DNA from: Chloroflexota bacterium
Lineage (GTDB): Bacteria > Chloroflexota > Dehalococcoidia > Lucifugimonadales > UBA3495
NCBI GenBank assembly: GCA_009840165.1
Contig: VXOG01000101.1
Coordinates: 1 to 38,827, forward strand
Length of the DNA: 38,827 nucleotides
Reading direction: 5' to 3'
The notes below the pieces were generated by a model. The model worked only from the letters and a program-made list of their open reading frames with translations. It was not told where the DNA came from and ran no database searches. Of the stretch, positions 24,620 to 33,023 are shown in pieces (position 1 is the first letter of the stretch; every line of letters begins with the position of its first letter). The translations under genes and the position numbers were made by a program.

Positions 24620-24980
24620 GAACAGCCTGAACCGATACGAAACGCTGCCGGCTGGTTACTCAGTCGAGCCGTACAGCCGCTTCGTCCGGCGCGTACTCGA
24701 TAACGAAGTCAAACTCGAAACATTCGTGCGGCGTCATTCGTTCTGCCAACTTAGATGAACTGCTGCACTGCGATCCGCGGGTTCAGCCCGTAATGTAGAG
24801 CAAAGACGAAGTGGCCGGAAATTCCGCGAAAGAACTCGCGAATCGCCTCCCTGCCCTCGTATCTCCCCATCCCCTCGCTCTCCCAGGTGGCGTCCTCGAC
24901 GACGCTTTCGCAGAAAACAAATTATTTTTCAAGATGATTTTACAGAGGCGCTCTTGATCTGTCTGACTGGGTCCCGGTTC
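24620..24980. other. Intergenic region between HTTM and dnaE2
   Basis: About 360 bp containing the SnoaL-like remnant at 24751-24921. A minus-strand short frame ends at 24660 with the peptide MTPHECFEFDFVIEYAPDEA; I cannot tell whether it is a small gene or a second piece of debris. No promoter stands out. Confidence 0.4.
24751..24921 (-). pseudogene. SnoaL-like (NTF2 fold) gene fragment
   Basis: A 56-codon open stretch without a start codon encodes FCESVVEDATWESEGMGRYE, then GREAIREFFRGISGHFVFAL and HYGLNPRIAV. This is the core of SnoaL-like proteins, which typically read 'GRYxGREAIREFFR...FxLHY'. An in-frame stop lies directly upstream (about 24922-24924) and another at 24751, before the last beta strands. 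No homologous continuation was seen in other frames. It is a remnant of a small cyclase/isomerase-type protein. Confidence 0.6.
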
Positions 24981-27900
24981 TCAATGCCAATCGTGGGCGG
25001 CAGGCATGGGAACACGGGGGTGAATGCCCTGCACATCCGAGGCAATGATGTTGGCCGTCCCATCCCACCGGGAAACGGTTCCTCGCACCAGCAGCACATG
25101 GCTGTTCAACTGCCGGCGGCTGCGGTGGAAGGTATGGGGCCACAGGATGGCCTGGGCGTCCCCGGTCTCGTCCTCGATAGTAACGAACACCGTGCCGTCC
25201 TGACCCCTGGGATGCTGCCGGGCGATGGGCCAGCCAGCCACCAGGACCTCCTCCCCCTCAGCAGCGCAGTCCACAGCGGCGGCGGGACGGACCAGGGGTG
25301 ATAGATCGGGGCGCACGAACTCCATCAGATGCCCCTTCGGGTAAATGCCCAGGACCCGGTACTCGCCGGCCATCTTCTCGTAGGCGGTGAAATCGGGAAG
25401 GTAAGGAACATCGTCCCCGTCCGGGGAGGCAAAGGCTCGCTGACCGTTCCTGTTGGGCCGGATTCCCAGGCCCGAGTCCCACAACGCCTGCCGGCGGTTG
25501 GCGATGAGAGAATCGAAGGCACCGGCCATGACTAGCGACTCCACCGCCTGTGATTTCAGCCCGGTGCGCCGCACCAGGTCGGCAGGCCCGGTGTAGGGGC
25601 CATGACGCTCCCGCTCTTCGACGATGGCCGGGGCCGACGCCGCGCCCACGTCCTTCACGAACCGCAGACCCAGCAGCGCCGCATCTCCGGCAGGTATGCA
25701 GTCCACGCCGCTGCGGTTGACGCAGGGGTTGAGGAAGGGTACGCCACAGCGCCGGGCGTCCTGTTTCAAAGTCTCCACCGGGTAGAAGCCCATGGGCTGG
25801 TTGTTGACCAGGGCTACGAAGAACTCCACCGGGTAGTACCGCTTCAGCCAGGCGGCCTGGTACGCGGTGACGGCAAAAGCGTGGCTATGGCTTTCGGGAA
25901 ACATATACTGGCCGTTGATCTTGGCGAAAATCCTCTCGGCCGCATCCTCCGGCACGCCGTTGCCTTGCGCTCTTTCCAAAAACCGTTGCCGGTGCATGAC
26001 GATGAGGTGTTCGTTGTTGGGCCGCCCGAAGGCTCTCCGTATCTCGTCGGCCTGGGCGGCGGTCATGCCGGCCACGTCGCTGACCAGCTGCACCACCTGC
26101 TCCTGCCAGACGATGACGCCACAGCCTCGCTCCAGGGCTCGCTCCTCCAGGGGATGGTCATATTCCCAGGGGACGCCGTGGCGGTAACGCTCCACGAACT
26201 GGGCCACGGCGCTGCCCTGGACGCCCACGCCGGGCCGTATCAATGCCACCTGGTAGGCCAAGTCCAGCAGGTTGCGGGATTTCAACCGCTGGGCAATCTT
26301 CAGTTGGGCCGGCGACTGGAGCAGGAACACTCCCTTGGCGCGCCCGGCGTTGATCATGTCGTACACGGCGGGGTCTTCCGGATCGACACGGCCCAGGTCG
26401 ATCCTTGCGCCTTCCCGCTTCTCGATCAGGTCCAGGGCCTCTTCAATCTGGTCGAGTACCGGCAGGGAGAGGAGATCGATCTTGGCGAAGTTGGCATCGG
26501 CCACGGAGTCCTTGTTCCAATCCATTATGTAGCGGCCCGGGGTGGCCCCGGCCCGAACTGGCGTCATTTCCGGTATAGGGGAACTGCTCAGCACCATGCC
26601 GCCCACGTGCTGGCCCAGGCTGCGGGGAGCGTGCATCAGTTGGGGAGCCAGCTCCGTCAATTCCCGCCAACCCGAGGCGTCCACCAGGTCGCGGAAGCCG
26701 GGCAGGGCCAGCATCTCGTCGCGCAGTCGGGCCCCATCGCGGGACTGGAGCTGCTTGGAGAGCCGCTTCAGGTCCTCTTTGGGCAACCCCAGAACCTTGC
26801 CCAAATCCTGAACGATGCCTTTGACCGAGTAGGTGGCTATGGCCCCGGCCAGGACGGCGTGATCCGGGCCGAAACGCTGATGCACTCGCTCGATGAGCTC
26901 GTCCCGCAGAGCGCGGGGGAAGTCCAGGTCGATGTCGGGCAACAGGCTGGTGTCCTCGGAGATGAACCGCTCCAGGGTCAGGCCCCACCGCAGTGGGTCC
27001 ACATGGCTGATACCGATCAGGTAACCCGTCAGCAGGGCCACCGAGGAACCCCGCCCGCGTCCCGGCGGTCTTTCCTCTAAAGGAGTCTCCGGATGGGCCA
27101 GCCCCTTTTCCTCCATGATTTTCTGGGCCAGCAGGACGATTTCCCGGTAGAGCAGCAGGAATCCGGCCAATTTGTGACGCTCAATCAAGCCGAACTCCTC
27201 ATCCAGGCGGTCGCGGACCTGCTGAGAGACGGAGCCGTAGCGCCGCTGAGCGGCTTCGTGGCACAGTTGCCTCAGATAGGGTCCAGGAGTGTAGCCCGCC
27301 GGCACGGCGGCATCGGGCAGAGTGTAACCCAGGTCGGTATCCAGATTGAAATTGCATTGCTCCGCAACCCTGACGGTGTTGGTCATCGCGTCGGGGTAGA
27401 GCCGGAAGATTTCCTTCATGTCAGCCGGCGACTTCAGGCAGAGGTGCTCGTTGGGTCGGATGTGAGGCAAAGCCTGCTCGATGGTAGTGTTGCGCCTGGC
27501 CGCGACCAGGGCATGTTGCAGACGGTAGCGCTCCGGGCAGTGGTAGTGGACGTCGTTGCTCGCAATGATCGGCGCGCCAGTCTCGTGTGCCAGCGCCGCC
27601 AACTCCCGGTTGCGCTGGGTGTCTCCTTTCAGAAAGTTCTGCTGGAGTTCCACGTACACCCCATCCGGGCCGTACCATTCCCCGTAATCCCGCAGCAGAC
27701 GACGGGCATCCTTGTGGCGACCTTCAGACAGCAGCCGGGACAGCGGACCGTCGCGCCCGCCGGTGAGCAGCGTCACCCCCTCGGCGTGTTCCGGCAGGTA
27801 CGCCGGATCCAGCCGGGGTTCGCGACGGTCGGCGGCGTTGGCCAGGGTGAACAGCCGGGAGATGTTGGCATACCCCTGGCGGGTCTGCGCCAGCAGGACC

Positions 27901-28127
27901 AGGCGAGACTCATCCTTCAGGGTCAGCTCGCCGCCGGTGATGGGCCGGATCCCCAGGCTGCCGGCCAGCCGGGCAAACTCTAGCGCGCCGCAGAGATTGA
28001 CATCGGTCAAGGCCAGTGCGGAGTATCCGCACTCCCCGGCCTTGGCCAGTAGCTCGTGGACGTGGGAGGCCCCTATTCCAAAGGAATAGAAGCTTTTGGC
28101 GTGGAGTTCCACGTATCCGGTAGCCAC
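24981..28127 (-). CDS. dnaE2: Error-prone DNA polymerase III alpha subunit DnaE2 (ImuC)
   Basis: The 1048 residues show the C-family polymerase layout. A PHP domain (1-205) begins YVELHAKSFYSFGIGASH, with metal-site residues altered from the proofreading-type consensus. The palm has catalytic Asp398 and Asp400 in LLPDIDLDFPRAL. Fingers, thumb and a helix-hairpin-helix region follow (about 740-860, TAYQAAWLKRYYPVEFF). A C-terminal OB fold lies at about 945-1035 (EVLVAGWPIARQHPRG, TVFVTIEDETGDAQAILWP). DnaE2 copies past DNA lesions and causes damage-induced mutations, needing ImuB for access to the sliding clamp. The length is typical of DnaE2. The start is GTG 28127 with only a weak ribosome site. 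It lies 17 bases after the ImuB-like stop, so it is cotranscribed with it. Confidence 0.92.
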   Translation of the reverse strand: MATGYVELHAKSFYSFGIGASHVHELLAKAGECGYSALALTDVNLCGALEFARLAGSLGIRPITGGELTLKDESRLVLLAQTRQGYANISRLFTLANAADRREPRLDPAYLPEHAEGVTLLTGGRDGPLSRLLSEGRHKDARRLLRDYGEWYGPDGVYVELQQNFLKGDTQRNRELAALAHETGAPIIASNDVHYHCPERYRLQHALVAARRNTTIEQALPHIRPNEHLCLKSPADMKEIFRLYPDAMTNTVRVAEQCNFNLDTDLGYTLPDAAVPAGYTPGPYLRQLCHEAAQRRYGSVSQQVRDRLDEEFGLIERHKLAGFLLLYREIVLLAQKIMEEKGLAHPETPLEERPPGRGRGSSVALLTGYLIGISHVDPLRWGLTLERFISEDTSLLPDIDLDFPRALRDELIERVHQRFGPDHAVLAGAIATYSVKGIVQDLGKVLGLPKEDLKRLSKQLQSRDGARLRDEMLALPGFRDLVDASGWRELTELAPQLMHAPRSLGQHVGGMVLSSSPIPEMTPVRAGATPGRYIMDWNKDSVADANFAKIDLLSLPVLDQIEEALDLIEKREGARIDLGRVDPEDPAVYDMINAGRAKGVFLLQSPAQLKIAQRLKSRNLLDLAYQVALIRPGVGVQGSAVAQFVERYRHGVPWEYDHPLEERALERGCGVIVWQEQVVQLVSDVAGMTAAQADEIRRAFGRPNNEHLIVMHRQRFLERAQGNGVPEDAAERIFAKINGQYMFPESHSHAFAVTAYQAAWLKRYYPVEFFVALVNNQPMGFYPVETLKQDARRCGVPFLNPCVNRSGVDCIPAGDAALLGLRFVKDVGAASAPAIVEERERHGPYTGPADLVRRTGLKSQAVESLVMAGAFDSLIANRRQALWDSGLGIRPNRNGQRAFASPDGDDVPYLPDFTAYEKMAGEYRVLGIYPKGHLMEFVRPDLSPLVRPAAAVDCAAEGEEVLVAGWPIARQHPRGQDGTVFVTIEDETGDAQAILWPHTFHRSRRQLNSHVLLVRGTVSRWDGTANIIASDVQGIHPRVPMPAAHDWH

Positions 28128-28144
28128 GGTATGCCATCCGGCTG

Positions 28145-29611
28145 CTACGAGTCCTGCCGGAACCAGCGATTCTCACGCTGGTCGCGGAACAGGGTCACCT
28201 CCCCGCCGTCCTCACGGCCCACTCGGTAATAGGTTCTGGTCATAGGCTGGGGCATCCACCACAGGTCGAAACACCAGCGGTCTTCGATACACGCTATCCT
28301 CTGCCACCGGTCACCCAACCGCACCGCCGTCGGCTTGCCCTCCGGCCCCTCTCGCACTGCCACCGGGGAAGGTAAAGAGAGAGGCTTCATACCGCCGGCG
28401 CCGGAATCATCGAGAGGGACCTGCATGGCCCGCATCTCCGGGGCCGGGTGCCAGGGCGCCACCTGCGCCACCCGGTACAGGGCCGGTTTGCCTCCCGTCC
28501 GGGCTTGTAACTGGCGTTCCGCCCCAGCCAGCCGGCGCTCCCGGTCGCCCCGCAGGTCCGCCAGCAGGCTCAACTGCGTCCCCGACTCCCCGGTGACGCC
28601 GGACAGGGCGAGGGACACCCCTTCCATGGGAGCCGACGGGTACTCGGTTTCCAGTTGGCTCCGGATAATGCGGGATGCCTGTTGCCAGTCGCCCAGGGGC
28701 TGCTTGAAGTGAAATTGCTTCACCCAGGGAACGGCCCGGTACAGGACACACTCCAGGACGGCCCCGTTCACGTACTGACCCCGAATGCGGGTGCGGGCAA
28801 AGGCCCGCCTGAGCAGGGTGTCCACCGCCGTCAGCAGCAGCTCCAGGGACGCCGAGGCAAAGGGCAGATCGGTATGTTCGACGATGGACTCCTCGTGTTT
28901 CAAGGGAACCAGGGGAGAGTCGTCAATGCCCTGAGCGAGTTCCCACGCCCTTTGACCCGCCGAACCGAAGCGGTTGATGAGCGCTTCCTGTTTCATCGCC
29001 GACACGTCGCCCAGGGTGTGGAGCCCGAAGCGGAGCATCTCTTCCTTGACCGCCGGGGGAACGGGCAGCAGTTCAACGGGGTGAGGCGCGAGGAAACGCG
29101 CCGCGTCCGGGGGAACCCGCACCGACCCCAGGGGTTGGCTGGTTCGGGCAGCGACGTAGGCGGGGAACTTGGCCTCTCCCACGCCGACCCTCGGCGCCAG
29201 ATCCTGGGACACCGCGTTCAGCAGGGTCGTTACCAGGCGGGCCTCGCCGCCGTACAGGTCTTCCAGACCGTCCAGGCGCGCGTAGGCCGTGCCCAACTCC
29301 GCTCCCTCCACCCGGTCGCTGACTCCCTGTAAGGAACGGAGCATCCGGTCGAACACCCGGCGGTAGGCGGTCTCGTCCGCCTCCAGCACAACTCCGTTGG
29401 CTTGGCGGGACAGGGCCTGCTCCAGGGTCATTCCGGGGTCAACATCCGACGCGGCGGGGAAATGGTCGATGACCAGGGGCCGGCCCCGGGAGCGGTCAAC
29501 GATAAGGACGGCCCGGTTCTTCAGGTGGGGCTGCCTTCGCATCTCCACCTTCGCCCGCAGGTGATTCACCAGCACACAACCGATGAGTTTAGTATTGTCG
29601 TAGCGATTCAT
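28145..29611 (-). CDS. imuB: ImuB-like Y-family polymerase homologue, catalytically inactive
   Basis: The 488 residues align with Y-family polymerases, but the acidic residues for nucleotide transfer are gone. The N-terminal 'DxDxFFA' reads LVNHLRAKVE, and 'SIDE' reads ELGTAY within GAELGTAYARLDGLEDLYGG. This is the hallmark of ImuB, an adaptor rather than a polymerase. A beta-clamp motif QLSLL is encoded at 28562-28576, and the C-terminus has the ImuB-specific domain (RWCFDLWWMPQ, TYYRVGREDGG). It should tether DnaE2 to the clamp. The ATG at 29611 gives the best family fit; the frame upstream of it has no homology. No ImuA or LexA gene is visible in the window and no SOS box was recognised. 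Confidence 0.85.
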   Translation of the reverse strand: MNRYDNTKLIGCVLVNHLRAKVEMRRQPHLKNRAVLIVDRSRGRPLVIDHFPAASDVDPGMTLEQALSRQANGVVLEADETAYRRVFDRMLRSLQGVSDRVEGAELGTAYARLDGLEDLYGGEARLVTTLLNAVSQDLAPRVGVGEAKFPAYVAARTSQPLGSVRVPPDAARFLAPHPVELLPVPPAVKEEMLRFGLHTLGDVSAMKQEALINRFGSAGQRAWELAQGIDDSPLVPLKHEESIVEHTDLPFASASLELLLTAVDTLLRRAFARTRIRGQYVNGAVLECVLYRAVPWVKQFHFKQPLGDWQQASRIIRSQLETEYPSAPMEGVSLALSGVTGESGTQLSLLADLRGDRERRLAGAERQLQARTGGKPALYRVAQVAPWHPAPEMRAMQVPLDDSGAGGMKPLSLPSPVAVREGPEGKPTAVRLGDRWQRIACIEDRWCFDLWWMPQPMTRTYYRVGREDGGEVTLFRDQRENRWFRQDS

Positions 29612-29746
29612 GGCTACGATGCTATTAGTACGCCTGTGCGACGCGCAAGGGCCTGCTGTCATCAAATCTCCAACTGCCTGAATTGCAGTGCCGTCGTTCC
29701 GCCGTGTCGTTGCGGCAGATATGGTATGTTGGCGGCGGAGATTGCC
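29612..29746. promoter_or_regulatory. Divergent control region, imuB-dnaE2 versus DNA methylase
   Basis: A 135-bp gap separates the two outward-reading genes and must contain both promoters. I could not place a convincing -35/-10 pair for either direction. The imperfect symmetry CTACGATGC...GTAC near 29614-29632 is too weak to call a LexA site. Confidence 0.4.
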
Positions 29747-32656
29747 ATGGCCACCCAACAACCCCGGCATAGCGAACCCAGCGTCAACGCCGAACTTGGC
29801 GACCTGCTCCGCGCGATGCTCTTCGGCTGCCGGGTCCGCTCCGAAAACACCCAACTGATTGAGGGGCGCCCCGGCCTGCAACTGGACAACCTCATCACCG
29901 CCGCCGACCGCGCTCCGGTGGTGGTCGAGGCCGAATACGAGGCCGTCGGCACCGCCGAGGCCGACGCCGCTGCCCGCCTGGGCCTGAGCGTGGTGAACGA
30001 AATTCACCCTATAGAGGCTGCCATCGCACTGCGCTATCCCGATTCCGTCCGCTTTGGCGACAACCTGCGCGATGCGCTGGCCGCCGCCCGCCTCTCCTAC
30101 GCCGTGCTGTATCAGGATGGCAGCCGCTTCCCGGAATCCGGCTGGCTGGAAGGCGGGGTTTCCGACCTGGCCGACATCGTCAGCCTGGTGTCAGTCCCGC
30201 AGCGCGCCGTTGACCAGGCCAGCGCCGCCCTAGAAAACGGCATCGAGCGGGCAGTAGCAGTCCTGAATAATATGCACCGACTGCGCCCCGACGTGATGCC
30301 CGAAATCGCCCGGCTGCTCGGTATGCCCGACGTTCCCCAAACACGACGGATGGCTTGCGCGATCATCGCCAACGCCATGGTGTTTCACGAGCGGCTGTCT
30401 GGCGCGCACGGCATCAAATCCCTGCGGATGGTCAGCGGCCCGGATGTCGCTAATCCCTTCGGTGATACCTTGGACACTTGGGGCGACATCCTGCAAGTCA
30501 ACTACTGGGCTATTTTCTCCATTGCCAAAGACATCATGGAGCGCATCCCTTCCGGTGATGGAGCCATGCTGCTGCGCATCCTGCGCGACACCGCTCTGGA
30601 AGTTACCTATACCGGCGCCAGCATTGCCCACGACCTGACTGGGCGCATCTTCCAACGCCTGATTGCCGACCGCAAATATCTGGCTACCTTTTACACCCTG
30701 CCCACATCGGCGTTTTTGCTGGCCAGGCTGGCCATCGGCAAGATGGACAACATGGACTGGAGCGACGCCGACGCAATTGAGCGGCTGCGGGTCGGCGATT
30801 TCGCCTGCGGCACCGGCGCGTTGCTGTCCGCAGCGTACCAGCAGATTGCCGGCCGGCACGAGCGCGCCGGCGGCGACCCCGGTGCTCTGCATCCGGTGAT
30901 GATGGGAGAAATCCTCTACGGCTGCGACGTGATGCCTTCGGCCATTCACATCACCGGCTCCACTCTGTCCGGCATCGCGCCATCGGTCCAGTTTGACAAC
31001 TCTCGGCTCTACACCCTGGCTTACGGACGCCAGGAAGATGGCGCGGTTGCCATCGGTTCCCTGGAGTTGCTGCAATCATCGGCGGCCCTGACGCTGTTCA
31101 ACACCAGCGACCCGGCCATGCGCACTGGCAGCGTCGGCGAGGAAACCGCCGCTCAAATCATCGCCGACATCCCGGACGGCGGTTTTGACCTGGTGATAAT
31201 GAACCCGCCCTTCACCAGCAACACGAAACACCGGGACGCCGAGGGCAACGTCCAGAACGCGGCATTCGCCGCTTTCGGTGCTTCTGCGGACGATCAGGAC
31301 GACATGGCGGCCCGGCTGGTTCGCCTGGCCCGCGACTCACACTATCACGGCCATGCCGGCTTGGGTTCGGCGTTCGCGTCCATTGCCGACAAAAAGCTGC
31401 GCCCCGGCGGCGTGCTGGCTCTGGTCTTGCCCTTCACCGCCGTCAACGGGCCTGCCTGGGCCAAGTTCCGGCAGCTAATAGCCGAAAACTACACCGATGT
31501 CACCGTAGTTAGCATTGCATCCCCAAGTGGCGACATATCCTTTTCGTCGGATACCGGGATTGCCGAATGTTTAATTGTCGCCAAGCGCCGCTCAAAGAAC
31601 GGCCCACCCACGGGAAGAGCGCAATTCGTTTCTCTGCGCCGCCGACCCCGGAGTTTCCTTGAAGCGCAAGAAGTGGCCGACGCCATTGCCTTTGCAACCG
31701 AACTGCGAAAGTTGGAAGATGGCCCTTACGGCGGCGCTTTTATTTACTGCGGCGACAAGGCGGAACACGACGGCGAGATACTTGACGCTCCGATTACCGC
31801 CTATGAGGAGGGGTGGGGCGCGGCGCGGTTGCTTGATGCTGAAATAGCTCAAGTAGCCTACGCGCTGGCAGCGGGGCAGTTGTGGTTGCCTGCCCATGCT
31901 CAGGCTTTGGCCCTGCCTATGGCTCCCCTGAATGAAATCGGGCAGCGGGGGCTGGATTCCCAATTGTTGATCAGCCCGGCGCATCGCGGGCCATTCACAA
32001 AAAGGGCCCCCAGTCCGACGGCTACCTATCCTGCCTTGTGGAATCACAACGCAAGCCGCGAGACACGAATGGTCTGTATTCCGGATGCCGCATTGCAGGT
32101 ACGCCTTGGCTTTGAAGGCCGAGCGGCCGAACTGTGGGCTACCGCCAGCCGTGTTCATATCAATCGGGATTTCCGCTTCACTTCTCAACCTCTCACCGCA
32201 GCATTTACCGAGCAGCAGAGTTTGGGCGGCGTAGCATGGCCTAACGTCACCTTTCCCGATGACAGGATGGATTACGCTTTTATGTTGTGGTGCAACTCCA
32301 CGTTGGGACTGCTACAGTTTTGGTGGCACGCTAACTTGCAGCAAAGCGGACGAGGCCGCTCCACCATACATCACACTGAAACGATGCCAATGCTCGACTT
32401 CCGCGTCCTGACCGACAACCAACTAGCCACCGCCGAAACCATTTTCAACGACTTCCGCGACCTTGAGCTACAGCCGGCCTACCTGGCCGACGCCGATCCC
32501 AACCGCGCCCTGCTGGACCGTCGCGTCGTCTGCGACCTGCTGGGCTTTGATGATGTGGTGTACCAAGCCGTCCGCCGCCTCTCCGCCAAGTGGTGCGCCG
32601 AACCCAGCGTCCACGGCGGCAAACGGCGGCCGCGCGGGGCGGGGCTGGTGGTGTAA
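29747..32656 (+). CDS. N6-adenine DNA methyltransferase with possible N-terminal nuclease domain
   Basis: This protein of about 969 residues has a gamma-type adenine methylase core. HDLTGRIFQRLIADRK and FYTLPTSAFLLARL precede SAM motif I FACGTG (352-357). Catalytic motif IV is NPPF at 486-489 (DLVIMNPPFTSNTKHRD). The C-terminal 400 residues resemble target-recognition regions of type I/IIG enzymes. Residues 1-170 contain Asp47 (LQLDNLIT) and EAEY at 61-64 in a strand (PVVVEAEYEAV). This spacing suits a PD-(D/E)xK-type site with ExE, as in BamHI. That would make it a one-protein type IIG-like restriction-modification enzyme, but the domain assignment is inference. GGAG at 29736-29739 fixes the ATG at 29747. 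A toxin-antitoxin-like pair follows 88 bases downstream. Confidence 0.82.
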   Translation: MATQQPRHSEPSVNAELGDLLRAMLFGCRVRSENTQLIEGRPGLQLDNLITAADRAPVVVEAEYEAVGTAEADAAARLGLSVVNEIHPIEAAIALRYPDSVRFGDNLRDALAAARLSYAVLYQDGSRFPESGWLEGGVSDLADIVSLVSVPQRAVDQASAALENGIERAVAVLNNMHRLRPDVMPEIARLLGMPDVPQTRRMACAIIANAMVFHERLSGAHGIKSLRMVSGPDVANPFGDTLDTWGDILQVNYWAIFSIAKDIMERIPSGDGAMLLRILRDTALEVTYTGASIAHDLTGRIFQRLIADRKYLATFYTLPTSAFLLARLAIGKMDNMDWSDADAIERLRVGDFACGTGALLSAAYQQIAGRHERAGGDPGALHPVMMGEILYGCDVMPSAIHITGSTLSGIAPSVQFDNSRLYTLAYGRQEDGAVAIGSLELLQSSAALTLFNTSDPAMRTGSVGEETAAQIIADIPDGGFDLVIMNPPFTSNTKHRDAEGNVQNAAFAAFGASADDQDDMAARLVRLARDSHYHGHAGLGSAFASIADKKLRPGGVLALVLPFTAVNGPAWAKFRQLIAENYTDVTVVSIASPSGDISFSSDTGIAECLIVAKRRSKNGPPTGRAQFVSLRRRPRSFLEAQEVADAIAFATELRKLEDGPYGGAFIYCGDKAEHDGEILDAPITAYEEGWGAARLLDAEIAQVAYALAAGQLWLPAHAQALALPMAPLNEIGQRGLDSQLLISPAHRGPFTKRAPSPTATYPALWNHNASRETRMVCIPDAALQVRLGFEGRAAELWATASRVHINRDFRFTSQPLTAAFTEQQSLGGVAWPNVTFPDDRMDYAFMLWCNSTLGLLQFWWHANLQQSGRGRSTIHHTETMPMLDFRVLTDNQLATAETIFNDFRDLELQPAYLADADPNRALLDRRVVCDLLGFDDVVYQAVRRLSAKWCAEPSVHGGKRRPRGAGLVV

Positions 32657-32690
32657 CCCAATTGCCGTTCTCATCCACTCGCTCACGTTG

Positions 32691-32720
32691 CTGACATAGG
32701 GCAGTAGGTGTACTGTTAAT
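32691..32720 (+). promoter_or_regulatory. Candidate promoter for the toxin-antitoxin-like pair
   Basis: CTGACA (32691-32696) and GTTAAT (32715-32720) lie 18 bases apart, matching 5/6 and 4/6 of the consensus. The leader to the ATG at 32745 is short. This would let the pair be expressed independently of the methylase. Confidence 0.45.
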
Positions 32721-32744
32721 CCAACCGAGATGGAGGACTCCAAA

Positions 32745-33023
32745 ATGACTGCCATAACCGAGACTACTGCCGAGATCCCGGTTCGCAAAGTTTCTCGTGC
32801 CGAAATGATGGCGGAACTGCAAGCCGAAATCGCCGATTACGAACAGCGCTACGAAATGCCCAGCGAGCGAATGGCGGCTCTTGTTGAATGGGGCGAAATG
32901 AAAGAAACCGCCGAGGTCCTTGAATGGTGTTTCGCTTATCGCGCATTGGAATCCCTCCGGGAACAGACCCCCACGGCTGGCAGTCCTGGGACAACTACCG
33001 AACCGTCCAGGACATCCGTCTAG
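32745..33023 (+). CDS. Small acidic antitoxin-like protein
   Basis: The 92 residues are mostly helical and acidic, with ADYEQRYEMPSERMAALVEW and a following EWCFAYRAL. This 'Y-x-MxSE...EW...Y' pattern is typical of small proteins encoded just before DUF6516/TumE-like toxins, judged from memory of such pairs and not from a search. I chose the ATG at 32745, with GGAGG at 32732-32736 eight bases upstream, over an in-frame ATG at 32730. The last 30 residues overlap the next gene in a different frame and are Thr/Ser/Pro-rich, probably without structure. It would neutralise the downstream product by direct binding. No DNA-binding motif is obvious. Confidence 0.6.
   Translation: MTAITETTAEIPVRKVSRAEMMAELQAEIADYEQRYEMPSERMAALVEWGEMKETAEVLEWCFAYRALESLREQTPTAGSPGTTTEPSRTSV

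Noticed and set aside
25602..27080. Long open frame antisense to dnaE2 (492 codons)
   Set aside because: It lies fully opposite a well-recognised polymerase gene. Its composition follows the complement of that gene and it shows no family motif.
29612..29746. LexA/SOS box before imuB
   Set aside because: Only weak symmetry was seen. It matches none of the SOS-box consensus forms I could compare it with, so it was not called.
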